Assembly: GCA_020638905.1 (NCBI GenBank)
Contig: JACKHP010000040.1
Location: forward strand, 1-22,043
Length of the DNA: 22,043 nt
Source of the DNA: Planctomycetota bacterium
Lineage (GTDB): Bacteria > Planctomycetota > B15-G4
Direction of reading: 5' to 3'
Shown here: piece by piece, positions 8,647 to 15,194 of the stretch
Layout of the letters: every line of letters starts with the position of its first letter
Numbering within the stretch: the first letter of the stretch is position 1
Translations under genes and position numbers: made by a program
The notes under the pieces: generated by a model
Told to the model about the DNA's origin: nothing
Database searches by the model: none
What the model saw: the letters and a program-made list of their open reading frames with translations, nothing else

Positions 8647-9646
8647 CCTGCGCGCCGTCGTCGTCGGCGTCGGACACCTCGGGCGCCACCACGCGCGCCT
8701 CATGCAGCAGGTGCCGGGTGTCGAGCTCGTGGGGGTCGTCGACCCCGATTCCGCAAGGGCGGCGGGGGTGGCCGAGCCGCTGGGCGTCGAGGTCTTCACG
8801 TCGGTCGAGCAGGTCCCCGACGACGTGCGGGTGGCGTCGGTGGCCGTCCCCACCAGTCTGCACCACGCGATCACCTGCCCGCTGCTGCGGCGCGGCGTGC
8901 ACGTGCTGGTCGAGAAACCGATGGCCGTCACGCTCGCAGAGGCCGCCGAGATGCGCGCGCTGGCCGACGAGCGCGGCCTGGTGCTGCAGGTCGGGCACGT
9001 CGAGCGCTTCAACCCGGCGCTGCGCGCCCTCTCCGACCTCGACCTCGTCCCGCGCTTCATCGAGGCGCACCGGCTCGCGCCCTTCAACTACCGCACGCTC
9101 GACGTGTCGGTGGTCATGGACCTCATGATCCACGACATCGACATCGTGCTGCAGCTCGCGGGCTCGCCGCTCGCACGGCTCGAAGCGGTGGGCAGCCGCG
9201 TGCTCGGCAGGCAGGTCGACATCGCGAACGCGCGGCTGCACTTCGAGAACGGCTGCGTGGCGAACGTGACCGCCAGCCGCGTCTCGTTCGAGCCGCTGCG
9301 GCGCACGCGCGTCTTCTCCGACGAGGGCTTCGTGAGTCTCGACTTCGCCACGCGGCGCGCGTTCGTGGTCACGCGGGCCGAGGGCTTCGACCTCGGCAGC
9401 CTCGACGCGGCGGCCGCGGCTCACGTCCAGCCGAAGGACTCGTTCAAGGAGTTCGTCGCGCAGGGCCTGCTCGACGCGCGCGAGATCGACATGGACGCCA
9501 CGAACCCGCTGCTCGACGAGCTCACCGCGTTCGTCGGCGCCGTGCGCGGCGAGACGGGCGCCGGGGTGTCCGCCGCCGAAGGCATGCGCGCGATGGAGGT
9601 CGCGCTGCAGATCGGCGACGCGATCGCCGCCCATCGCTGGACCTGA
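8636..9646 (+). CDS. Gfo/Idh/MocA-family NAD(P)-dependent oxidoreductase, lipid A operon
   Basis: A sugar (probably nucleotide-sugar) dehydrogenase. I chose the GTG at 8636 because GGGAG at 8624-8628 lies 7 nt upstream and the protein then begins MDTDLRAVVVGVGHLG; this gives 336 aa. The Rossmann motif GVGHLG is at 11-16, the family's EKP is at 93-95, GHVERFNPA follows at 120-128, and the catalytic-region signature MDLMIHDIDI is at 161-170. The gene overlaps lpxA by 11 nt, so a role in lipid A or envelope sugar metabolism is likely. GnnA, the UDP-GlcNAc 3-dehydrogenase of organisms that make GlcNAc3N lipid A, belongs to this family and is also encoded beside lpxA, so a GnnA-like role is possible; the partner aminotransferase GnnB is not in this window. 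Family is sure, substrate is inferred. Confidence 0.88.
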   Translation: MDTDLRAVVVGVGHLGRHHARLMQQVPGVELVGVVDPDSARAAGVAEPLGVEVFTSVEQVPDDVRVASVAVPTSLHHAITCPLLRRGVHVLVEKPMAVTLAEAAEMRALADERGLVLQVGHVERFNPALRALSDLDLVPRFIEAHRLAPFNYRTLDVSVVMDLMIHDIDIVLQLAGSPLARLEAVGSRVLGRQVDIANARLHFENGCVANVTASRVSFEPLRRTRVFSDEGFVSLDFATRRAFVVTRAEGFDLGSLDAAAAAHVQPKDSFKEFVAQGLLDAREIDMDATNPLLDELTAFVGAVRGETGAGVSAAEGMRAMEVALQIGDAIAAHRWT

Positions 9647-9660
9647 CCGGAGCCGCATCC

Positions 9661-12600
9661 ATGCCGTTCGCCGAGCTCCCGTCCGACGACCGTTTCGAGC
9701 AGTCCGTGCTCGAACGCTGGTCGGCCCACGACGTCCCCGCCCGCGCGCTGCGCATGAACGAGGGCGCCGAGCCGTTCGTGTTCTTCGAGGGCCCGCCGAC
9801 CGCCAACGGCAAGCCGGCCATCCACCACGTCTTCTCGCGCACGCTGAAGGACGCGGTCTGCCGCTTCCGGCAGATGACGGGCCGCTACGTCCCGCGCAAG
9901 GCGGGCTGGGACACCCAGGGGCTGCCGGTCGAGATCGAGGTCCAGAAGCAGCTCGGCATCACGACGCGCGACGAGATCGAGACGCTCGGCATCGAGGAGT
10001 TCAACCGTCGCTGCCGCGACTCGGTCTTCACCTACAAGTCCGAGTGGGAGAAGCTGAGCCGGCGCATGGCGTACTGGCTCGACTACGAGCACCCCTACGT
10101 GACCTGCGAGAGCGGGTACATCCAGAGCTGCTGGGCGATCCTGTCGCGCTTCCACGCGGCCGGCATGCTGGTCAAGGACTTCAAGATCCTGCCCTTCTGC
10201 CCGCGCTGCTCGACGGGACTCAGCAACCACGAGGTCTCGCTCGGCTACGAAGTGGTGCAAGACCCGTCGGTCTTCGTGCGCTTCGCCGTCGACGCCGACG
10301 AGTGGGACGACCACGTGCGCACCCACGGTGGCGCGTTCGACGCCGACACGGCGTCCGCGCTGCGCGACGGCCGCCCCCCGGCGCTGCTCGTCTGGACGAC
10401 CACGCCCTGGACGCTCTTCTCGAACGTCGCGCTGGCGGCGTCGCCGGCGCTCACCTACGTCGTCGCGCAGCTCGGCGACGAGCGCCTGCTGCTGGCCGAG
10501 TCGCGCGTGGCCGATGTGCTCGGCAAGGGCGCCGAGGTCGTGGCGCGCGTCCCGGGGACGTTCCTCGAGGGACTGCGCTACCGGCGTCCGCTCGAGCACG
10601 TGCGGCTCGACGAGCCGACCGAGGCGACCTGCACCGTGCGCCTGGCCGACTTCGTCTCGGCCGACGACGGCACGGGCCTCGTGCACATGGCGCCGGCGTT
10701 CGGGGCCGACGACTTCTCGATCCGCCAGCGCGACGGCCTGCCCATCCCGCTGCCGGTCGACGACTCCGGACGTTTCACCGCGCAGGTCGCGGGCTTCGAG
10801 GGGCGCTTCGTCAAGGAGGCCGACCGCGACATCATCCGGCTGCTCAAGGAGCGCGGCAGCCTGTACCGGCAGGCCACGATCGACCACAGCTATCCGCACT
10901 GCTGGCGCTGCCGCTCGCCGCTGCTCTACATGGCGCGCCCGTCGTGGTACCTCACGACGACGAAGCTGCGCGACGAGCTCGTGCGCCTGAACGACACGAT
11001 CGACTGGCACCCTCCCGAGATCGGCAAGGGACGCTTCGGCGAGTGGCTCTCGCACAACGTCGACTGGGCCATCAGCCGCGAACGCTACTGGGGCACGCCG
11101 CTCAACGTCTGGATCTGCGAGGAGTGCGGCGACGAACGCGCGCCGTCCTCGCTCGAGGAGCTGGGGCTGCCCGACGAGTTCGACCCGCACCGTCCGTTCA
11201 TCGACGACGTGACGCTCACCTGCCCGAAGTGCGCGGGGACGATGTGGCGCACGCCCGAGGTGATCGACTGCTGGTTCGACTCGGGCGCGATGCCGTTCGC
11301 GCAGGCCGGCTGGCCGCGGGCGACGGGGGGCGAATGGCCGGCCTTCCATCCCGCCGACTTCATCTCCGAGGGTCTCGACCAGACCCGGGGATGGTTCTAC
11401 ACGCTGCACGTGATCAGCACCTTCCTGACCGGCAAGCCCGCCTACCGCTCGGTGCTCGTCAACAACCTGCTGCTCGACGGGCAGGGCAAGAAGATGAGCA
11501 AGTCGAAGGGCAACGTCGTCGACCCGTGGGAGGTCTTCGCGTCCTGCGGCGCCGACGCCGCGCGCTGGTCGTTCGTGAGCCAGGGACAGGTCTGGCTGCC
11601 GAAGCGCTTCGACCTCAAGCTGGTCGACGAAGGCGCACGGCGCACGTTCGGCACGCTGCGCAACTGCTACGCCTTCCTGGCGATGTACGCCAACCTCGAC
11701 GGCTGGTCGCCGGGCGACGAGGCCCCTCCGGTGGCGCAGCGTCCCTCGATCGACCGCTGGCTCACCTCACGCCTGCAGACGCTCACCGACGCGGTGCGCA
11801 CGGCGTACGAGGCGCTCGACCTGCAGCAGGCGGCGAGCCTGCTCGACGCGTTCGTCGACGAGGAGCTCAGCAACTGGTACGTGCGCCGCAACCGCGCGCG
11901 CTTCTGGAAGTCGGGACAGGGTGACGACAAGCGCGCGGCCTTCGCGACGCTGACGTCGGCGCTCGAGCGCACCGCGCTGCTGCTCGCGCCGATCGTCCCG
12001 TTCCTGTCCGACTGGATGTGGCGCGCGGTGACGGGGGCGCCCGACGACGCGTCGGTGCACCTCGCCGCGTGGCCCGCGTCCGACGCGTCCCTCGTCGATG
12101 CCGAGCTCGAACGCCGCATGTCGGTCGTCCTCGACGCGGTCATGTTGGGGCGCTCCGTGCGTGCCGCACACGACCTGCGCACGCGCCAGCCGTTGTCGCG
12201 CGTCCTGGTCAAGGCGGCCGACCCGGCCGACGCCGAGCGCCTGCGCGAGCCCGACCTGGCACGTCTCGTCGCCGAAGAGCTGAACGTGAAGGCGGTCGAG
12301 GTCGTCGACGTGGCCGACTTCCGGCAGCTCTCGGCGCGTCCCAACTTCAAGCTGCTCGGACCGAAGCTCGGTCCGGCGATGAAGTCGGTGGGGGCCGCGG
12401 TCAAGGCGCTCGACGACGAGACCCTGGCCGCGTACGAGCGCAGCGGCGAGCTGCGACTGCTCCTCGACGGCACCGAACACGTCTTCGACCGCGCCGAGAT
12501 CGAGCTCGTCGAGACCGGCAAGGAGGGCTACGCGGTCGCGGGCGACGGACGCCTCGTGCTCGCGCTCGACACCGCGCTCGACGAGCAACTGCTCGGCGAG

Positions 12601-12852
12601 GGCCGCGCCCGCGAGGTCGTGAGCCGCGTGCAGAACACGCGCAAGTCGGCCGGCCTCGACGTCGCCGATCGCGTGCTCGTGCAGCTCGCCGGCGACCCGG
12701 CGCTGCTCGACGCGGCCGCGCGCCACGAGGCGCTCATCCTGGCCGAGGTGCTCGGCCAGGGCCTTGAGCTGCACGGCGACGAGCCGCTCGACGGCGCCGT
12801 CGAGTACGAGGTCGACGGCGCGGCGCTGCGCGTGAAGGTGACCAAGGCGTAG
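9661..12852 (+). CDS. ileS: Isoleucyl-tRNA synthetase, eukaryote-like (type 2) form
   Basis: Charges tRNA-Ile with isoleucine in the cytoplasm. The product is 1063 aa, longer than the ~940 aa of the common bacterial form and close to the eukaryote-like form. The HIGH-type signature lies in GPPTANGKPAIHHVF (44-58), and KMSKS is exact at 611-615. The CP1 editing domain (~180-400) contains WTTTPWTLFSNVAL and GTGLVHMAPAFGADDF. A CxxC pair (CEECGDE, then CPKCAG) marks a zinc-binding element in the catalytic insertion, and the anticodon-binding domain follows ~700 onward. A GGAG ribosome binding site is 8 nt before the ATG. The gene starts 14 nt after the oxidoreductase and may be read with the lipid A operon. 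Type 2 enzymes are associated with mupirocin tolerance; that is family knowledge, not shown here. Confidence 0.97.
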   Translation: MPFAELPSDDRFEQSVLERWSAHDVPARALRMNEGAEPFVFFEGPPTANGKPAIHHVFSRTLKDAVCRFRQMTGRYVPRKAGWDTQGLPVEIEVQKQLGITTRDEIETLGIEEFNRRCRDSVFTYKSEWEKLSRRMAYWLDYEHPYVTCESGYIQSCWAILSRFHAAGMLVKDFKILPFCPRCSTGLSNHEVSLGYEVVQDPSVFVRFAVDADEWDDHVRTHGGAFDADTASALRDGRPPALLVWTTTPWTLFSNVALAASPALTYVVAQLGDERLLLAESRVADVLGKGAEVVARVPGTFLEGLRYRRPLEHVRLDEPTEATCTVRLADFVSADDGTGLVHMAPAFGADDFSIRQRDGLPIPLPVDDSGRFTAQVAGFEGRFVKEADRDIIRLLKERGSLYRQATIDHSYPHCWRCRSPLLYMARPSWYLTTTKLRDELVRLNDTIDWHPPEIGKGRFGEWLSHNVDWAISRERYWGTPLNVWICEECGDERAPSSLEELGLPDEFDPHRPFIDDVTLTCPKCAGTMWRTPEVIDCWFDSGAMPFAQAGWPRATGGEWPAFHPADFISEGLDQTRGWFYTLHVISTFLTGKPAYRSVLVNNLLLDGQGKKMSKSKGNVVDPWEVFASCGADAARWSFVSQGQVWLPKRFDLKLVDEGARRTFGTLRNCYAFLAMYANLDGWSPGDEAPPVAQRPSIDRWLTSRLQTLTDAVRTAYEALDLQQAASLLDAFVDEELSNWYVRRNRARFWKSGQGDDKRAAFATLTSALERTALLLAPIVPFLSDWMWRAVTGAPDDASVHLAAWPASDASLVDAELERRMSVVLDAVMLGRSVRAAHDLRTRQPLSRVLVKAADPADAERLREPDLARLVAEELNVKAVEVVDVADFRQLSARPNFKLLGPKLGPAMKSVGAAVKALDDETLAAYERSGELRLLLDGTEHVFDRAEIELVETGKEGYAVAGDGRLVLALDTALDEQLLGEGRAREVVSRVQNTRKSAGLDVADRVLVQLAGDPALLDAAARHEALILAEVLGQGLELHGDEPLDGAVEYEVDGAALRVKVTKA

Positions 12853-12880
12853 GGGCTGCAAGGTCGGCCTGTTGCGCGAC

Positions 12881-12948
12881 GCGGCGGACGACGTGGGACT
12901 GCGGCCAGGTGGGGGAACACCTGGCCTCCGTCCCACATCGCCCGCCGC
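12881..12948 (+). terminator. Large hairpin after ileS, probable transcription terminator
   Basis: Nested inverted repeat starting 28 nt after the ileS stop. The inner stem is GGCCAGGTG (12903-12911) with CACCTGGCC (12918-12926) around a 6-nt loop; the middle stem is GTGGGAC (12893-12899) with GTCCCAC (12930-12936) across a 3x3 internal loop; the outer stem pairs 12881-12891 with 12938-12948 with one mismatch. No T-run follows, so it may be a terminator of the U-less kind, an RNA-stabilising 3' structure, or a bidirectional signal. Confidence 0.6.
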
Positions 12949-13035
12949 TGCCCGCGCGGCGCTCCCTTCGCGAGATGGAAGGATGAACTGCTCGGCGGAC
13001 ACGAGCAGAGTGGCGACGTGACGCGGCGCCCACCC

Positions 13036-13067
13036 CGCACGCGCGGCGTTTCGGGCCGCGGTGTGCG
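13036..13067. other. Hairpin in the ileS-GGDEF gap
   Basis: CGCAC (13036-13040) and CGCGGC (13042-13047) pair with GCCGCG (13055-13060) and GTGCG (13063-13067) across a 1x2 internal loop, with a 7-nt apical loop. The stem is flanked by direct copies of GCGCCCAC (13026-13033 and 13067-13074). Function unknown. Confidence 0.4.
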
Positions 13068-13108
13068 CGCCCACTGACCATCGTCACGCAGCAGCGCGCA
13101 GCTTCGGA

Positions 13109-13143
13109 CAGTCCTCGCCGCCTGCGGCGGCTGCGGAACTCGC
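13109..13143 (+). repeat. Left arm of a 35-bp inverted repeat
   Basis: The arm begins CAGTCCTCG and ends TGCGGAACTCGC. Its reverse complement occurs at 13479-13513 with only two differences in 35 positions (10 and 22). The match weakens immediately outside, although TGGGC and a TCCGG-containing patch recur on the inner side. The two arms enclose 335 nt. Confidence 0.85.
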
Positions 13144-13408
13144 AGCGCGCTGGGCATGTGCCTCGGGGCGCGCATTCCGGAGCGGGGGGAAGCTCAGCGC
13201 GCTGGGGCGCGGCTTCGCGGCGATTCGGAGAGGGCGTCGAGCCAAAGGATCTTTCGAAGCAGGTGGTGCGCGCCGCCGGGGTGAGTCTCGTGCGTGAGCA
13301 TGATCGCGAAGGCTGACGGCTTCGAGTTGCGTGCCGGCTCGGGACGGCGCGCCGTCGCGCGTGAATCGCCGACGGCGCTGCACTCGATACGCTGCGAGTC
13401 GGCGGGGC

Positions 13409-13438
13409 ATGCCGGCGCGTCGTTCACGCGCCCGGCAT
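13409..13438. other. Strong hairpin inside the inverted-repeat block
   Basis: ATGCCGGCGCG (13409-13419) pairs with CGCG plus CCGGCAT (13427-13438) with one bulged C and a 7-nt loop. It competes with two other perfect pairings: GCGCGTGAA (13357-13365) with TTCACGCGC (13423-13431), and CACTCGAT (13381-13388) with ATCGAGTG (13437-13444). CGCCGAC (13367-13373) also pairs with GTCGGCG (13398-13404). Mutually exclusive folds are therefore possible. Confidence 0.45.
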
Positions 13439-13478
13439 CGAGTGTGCGGACCGGAGGAGCGCAGGGGGCGATCGCCCA

Positions 13479-13513
13479 GCGAGTTCCGCAGGCGCCGCAG
13501 GCGCCGAGGACTG
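13479..13513 (-). repeat. Right arm of a 35-bp inverted repeat
   Basis: Read on the minus strand this copy also begins CAGTCCTCG and ends TGCGGAACTCGC, matching the left arm at 33 of 35 positions. It includes a tandem GCAGGCGCC doublet (13488-13505). The palindrome GGGCGATCGCCC (13466-13477) lies just inside it. No target-site duplication is visible around the pair. Confidence 0.85.
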
Positions 13514-13564
13514 CTCGAGCGGGGCGGTCGCCCCCGAGCACCCGGAGAGTCCGCACACACGGAT

Positions 13565-13607
13565 CTCCAGCACGCGAGCACTCGCGTGGAGTCATCCCCC
13601 GTGACTC
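13565..13607 (-). terminator. Tandem hairpins at the 3' end of the GGDEF gene
   Basis: Two adjoining hairpins lie 36 nt beyond the stop of the minus-strand gene. One pairs GAGTCA (13589-13594) with TGACTC (13602-13607) around a C-rich loop. The other is CACGCGAG (13571-13578) with CTCGCGTG (13581-13588), extended by CTC/GAG past a 3-nt bulge; the GAG is shared, so the two compete slightly. No T-run follows. Probable termination or 3'-end stabilising signal. Confidence 0.45.
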
Positions 13608-13643
13608 GCCGACCGCCGTCCGGCCACCCGCACGCCGACGCCC

Positions 13644-14702
13644 TCAGTCGCGGACGGGCGGGTCGCCCAGCTCGCGCGGCAGTCGGCTCACGAGGCGTGG
13701 CGGGGCGCGGCGCGTCGCATCGGCATGGTCGGCGTCGCCGGCTGCCTCGGTCGTCGTCTCAGGTTCGCCCGCGCCGGAGCCGGACGGTTTCGCATCCGGT
13801 TCGTAGACGCCGACGCGGTTGCGTCCCAGCCGCTTGGCCTGCAGGAGCGCGCGATCGGCGCCCTGCAGGATCGCGTCGAAGCCCACGTCGCCGCCGGGCA
13901 TCCAGGCCGAGGCGCCGACTGTGATGCTCACGCGTGCCCGTCGACCGCCGTGCTCGAGGTCGAGCGACATGACGGCCAAGCGCAGGCGCTCGGCGATCGA
14001 GCGCGCGTAGCGCAGCTCGGTGCCCGGCAGCAGGACGGCGAACTCGTCGCCGCCGATGCGCGCGGCCACGTCGAACGGACGCAGGCCGGCCTGGATCGTG
14101 GCCGCCACCTGGGACAGCACGTGATCGCCGAAGGCGTGGTCGTGCTCGTCGTTCACGCGCTTGAAGTCGTCGAGGTCGATGAAGAGCACGCCGAGCGGAC
14201 GCTGGTCGCGCTCGGCGCGCGACGTCTCGACGCGGCAGCGTTCGTCGAACAGGCGGTCGTTCGCGAGGCCGGTCTTGAAGTCGGTGCCGGCGGCGCGTTC
14301 GAGGCGCACGCGTTCGCGGTGCAGGCGGCGCAACTCGTGTCGACGGGCGGCGACGAAGCGCAGGCGACGCACCACCTGCTCGAGGGCGTCGGCCGACGAG
14401 ACGAAGTCGTCGATGCGGTGGCCCTGCTCCTCGAGCAGGGCGGGGGCGTCGGTGAGCACCACCAGGGCCGGCCCCTCGGGGTCCTGCGACAGGTCCATCA
14501 GGCCCTGGAACTCGGGCGAGGCGGCGTCGCGGCTCAGGGGCGCCAGCAGCACCGCGTCGGGGCGCAGGTCGCGGGTCGCCGCGAAGCTCTCGAGGATGTT
14601 GTGCCGCACGTCGAGCCGGATGCCGCGGGTGCGCAGCTCGGCCGCCAGTTCGGGCCGCAGGTCGCGGTCGTGCAGGGCGAGGAGGATGTGCAGCGCGTCC
14701 AT
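13644..14702 (-). CDS. GGDEF diguanylate cyclase with degenerate receiver-like N-terminus
   Basis: Predicted to make the second messenger cyclic di-GMP from two GTP. The 352-aa protein starts at the ATG at 14702; the frame stays open far upstream but into unrelated DNA. Residues ~1-115 look like a CheY-type receiver fold, but where the phosphorylated Asp should be the protein reads DAVLLAPLSRD (49-59), so the acceptor seems to be lost. A charged helical linker (~118-140) follows. The GGDEF domain (~140-300) has TGLAND, FIDLDDFKRVND (174-185) with the metal-binding Asp, an intact GGDEF at 217-221, and the inhibitory-site RxxD as RPFD at 208-211, exactly five residues upstream. The tail (~304-352) is low-complexity. 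It is therefore probably an active, product-inhibited enzyme. It stands alone, divergent from rpsB. Confidence 0.92.
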   Translation of the reverse strand: MDALHILLALHDRDLRPELAAELRTRGIRLDVRHNILESFAATRDLRPDAVLLAPLSRDAASPEFQGLMDLSQDPEGPALVVLTDAPALLEEQGHRIDDFVSSADALEQVVRRLRFVAARRHELRRLHRERVRLERAAGTDFKTGLANDRLFDERCRVETSRAERDQRPLGVLFIDLDDFKRVNDEHDHAFGDHVLSQVAATIQAGLRPFDVAARIGGDEFAVLLPGTELRYARSIAERLRLAVMSLDLEHGGRRARVSITVGASAWMPGGDVGFDAILQGADRALLQAKRLGRNRVGVYEPDAKPSGSGAGEPETTTEAAGDADHADATRRAPPRLVSRLPRELGDPPVRD

Positions 14703-14722
14703 GCGATCTCGGCTTCGGATGG

Positions 14723-14751
14723 AACCTATCCCGGGAGCGGTCGATCCGCAA
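14723..14751 (-). promoter_or_regulatory. Possible promoter of the GGDEF gene
   Basis: On the minus strand TTGCGG (14751-14746) and TAGGTT (14728-14723) are separated by 17 nt. Each matches its sigma-70 hexamer at only about half the positions, but this is the least GC-rich patch before the ATG and the implied leader is about 15 nt. Weak. Confidence 0.25.
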
Positions 14752-14961
14752 CGCCGGGACTCGGCGCTCGGCAGGCGGGGGAGCGATCGGGCGAGCTGCA
14801 TCAGGTCCCGGTTCGGGGGGGGAGGGGCCGCTGGAACGGGGTCGACCCGCGACGAGCGGCTTCGGCGGGGGGACCGAAGTCGGCTGCGTGACATAGCGCG
14901 GGGTCGGACTCGGTGCGGGCCGGGCCGGTCGGGACGGCCTCCCTCGTGGCAGGATCGGGCC

Positions 14962-14999
14962 CCTGGAGACCGCCGGACGGGCCGCCGCGGATCTCCGGG
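14962..14999. other. Hairpin in the GGDEF-rpsB divergent region
   Basis: CCTGGAGA (14962-14969) pairs with TCTCCGGG (14992-14999), including one G-T pair, around a 22-nt loop. It lies just upstream of the proposed rpsB promoter and could be a regulator site or chance structure. The rest of the 492-nt gap (14703-15194) holds promoter candidates for both genes and a C-rich stretch before rpsB; I see no gene in it. Confidence 0.25.
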
Positions 15000-15021
15000 C
15001 GTGGACGGCCCGGCCCGGCCT

Positions 15022-15049
15022 TTGGTACGGTCCCCGCCTTCTGTATGCA
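15022..15049 (+). promoter_or_regulatory. Possible promoter of the rpsB-tsf-pyrH-frr operon
   Basis: Two readings overlap: TTGGTA (15022-15027) and TATGCA (15044-15049) as -35 and -10 with 16-nt spacing, or TGGTACGGT (15023-15031) as an extended -10 like the one before dnaB. Either leaves a 5' leader of about 140-155 nt before the start codon, long enough for S2 feedback control, which is known for rpsB in other bacteria but not shown here. Confidence 0.35.
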
Positions 15050-15194
15050 CGGAGCGGATTCGCCTCCGACGCAGGCCGTCGCCGGCCGACGTCGGGCGCC
15101 GCCCCGAGGGGCCAACCCTTCTTCCTTTCCACCCAGACGACCCCGATTCCCGCGGGCGGCGACCCCTCGCCCCGGTTCGAGGACGGAGACAACC

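Larger units (their letters stand above)
12853..13643. other. 791-nt non-coding, structure-rich gap between ileS and the GGDEF gene
   Basis: No open frame here resembles a protein: all are short, rich in Arg, Ala and Pro, and typical of chance frames in GC-rich DNA. What the gap does hold is a 68-nt imperfect hairpin after ileS (12881-12948), a smaller hairpin at 13036-13067, an inverted pair of 35-bp repeats (13109-13143 and 13479-13513), an 11-bp direct repeat AGCGCGCTGGG (13144-13154, 13196-13206), several competing hairpins at 13357-13444, and tandem hairpins at 13565-13607. A small lower-GC patch lies near 13239-13262. It does not match tmRNA, RNase P RNA or SRP RNA signatures that I can recognise. 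Confidence 0.7.

Noticed and set aside
13061..13297. Short plus-strand frame of 78 codons and minus-strand frames of 133 and 165 codons in the ileS-GGDEF gap
   Set aside because: No ribosome binding site, composition biased to Arg/Ala/Ser/Pro, no recognisable motif, and they run across the inverted-repeat arms.
13466..13477. GGGCGATCGCCC, which contains the HIP1-type octamer GCGATCGC
   Set aside because: A single copy; at this GC content it may be chance, so no separate claim is made.
13109..13513. CRISPR array or integron-like site
   Set aside because: Only two arms, in inverted orientation and far apart; no regular spacing, no cas or integrase gene.
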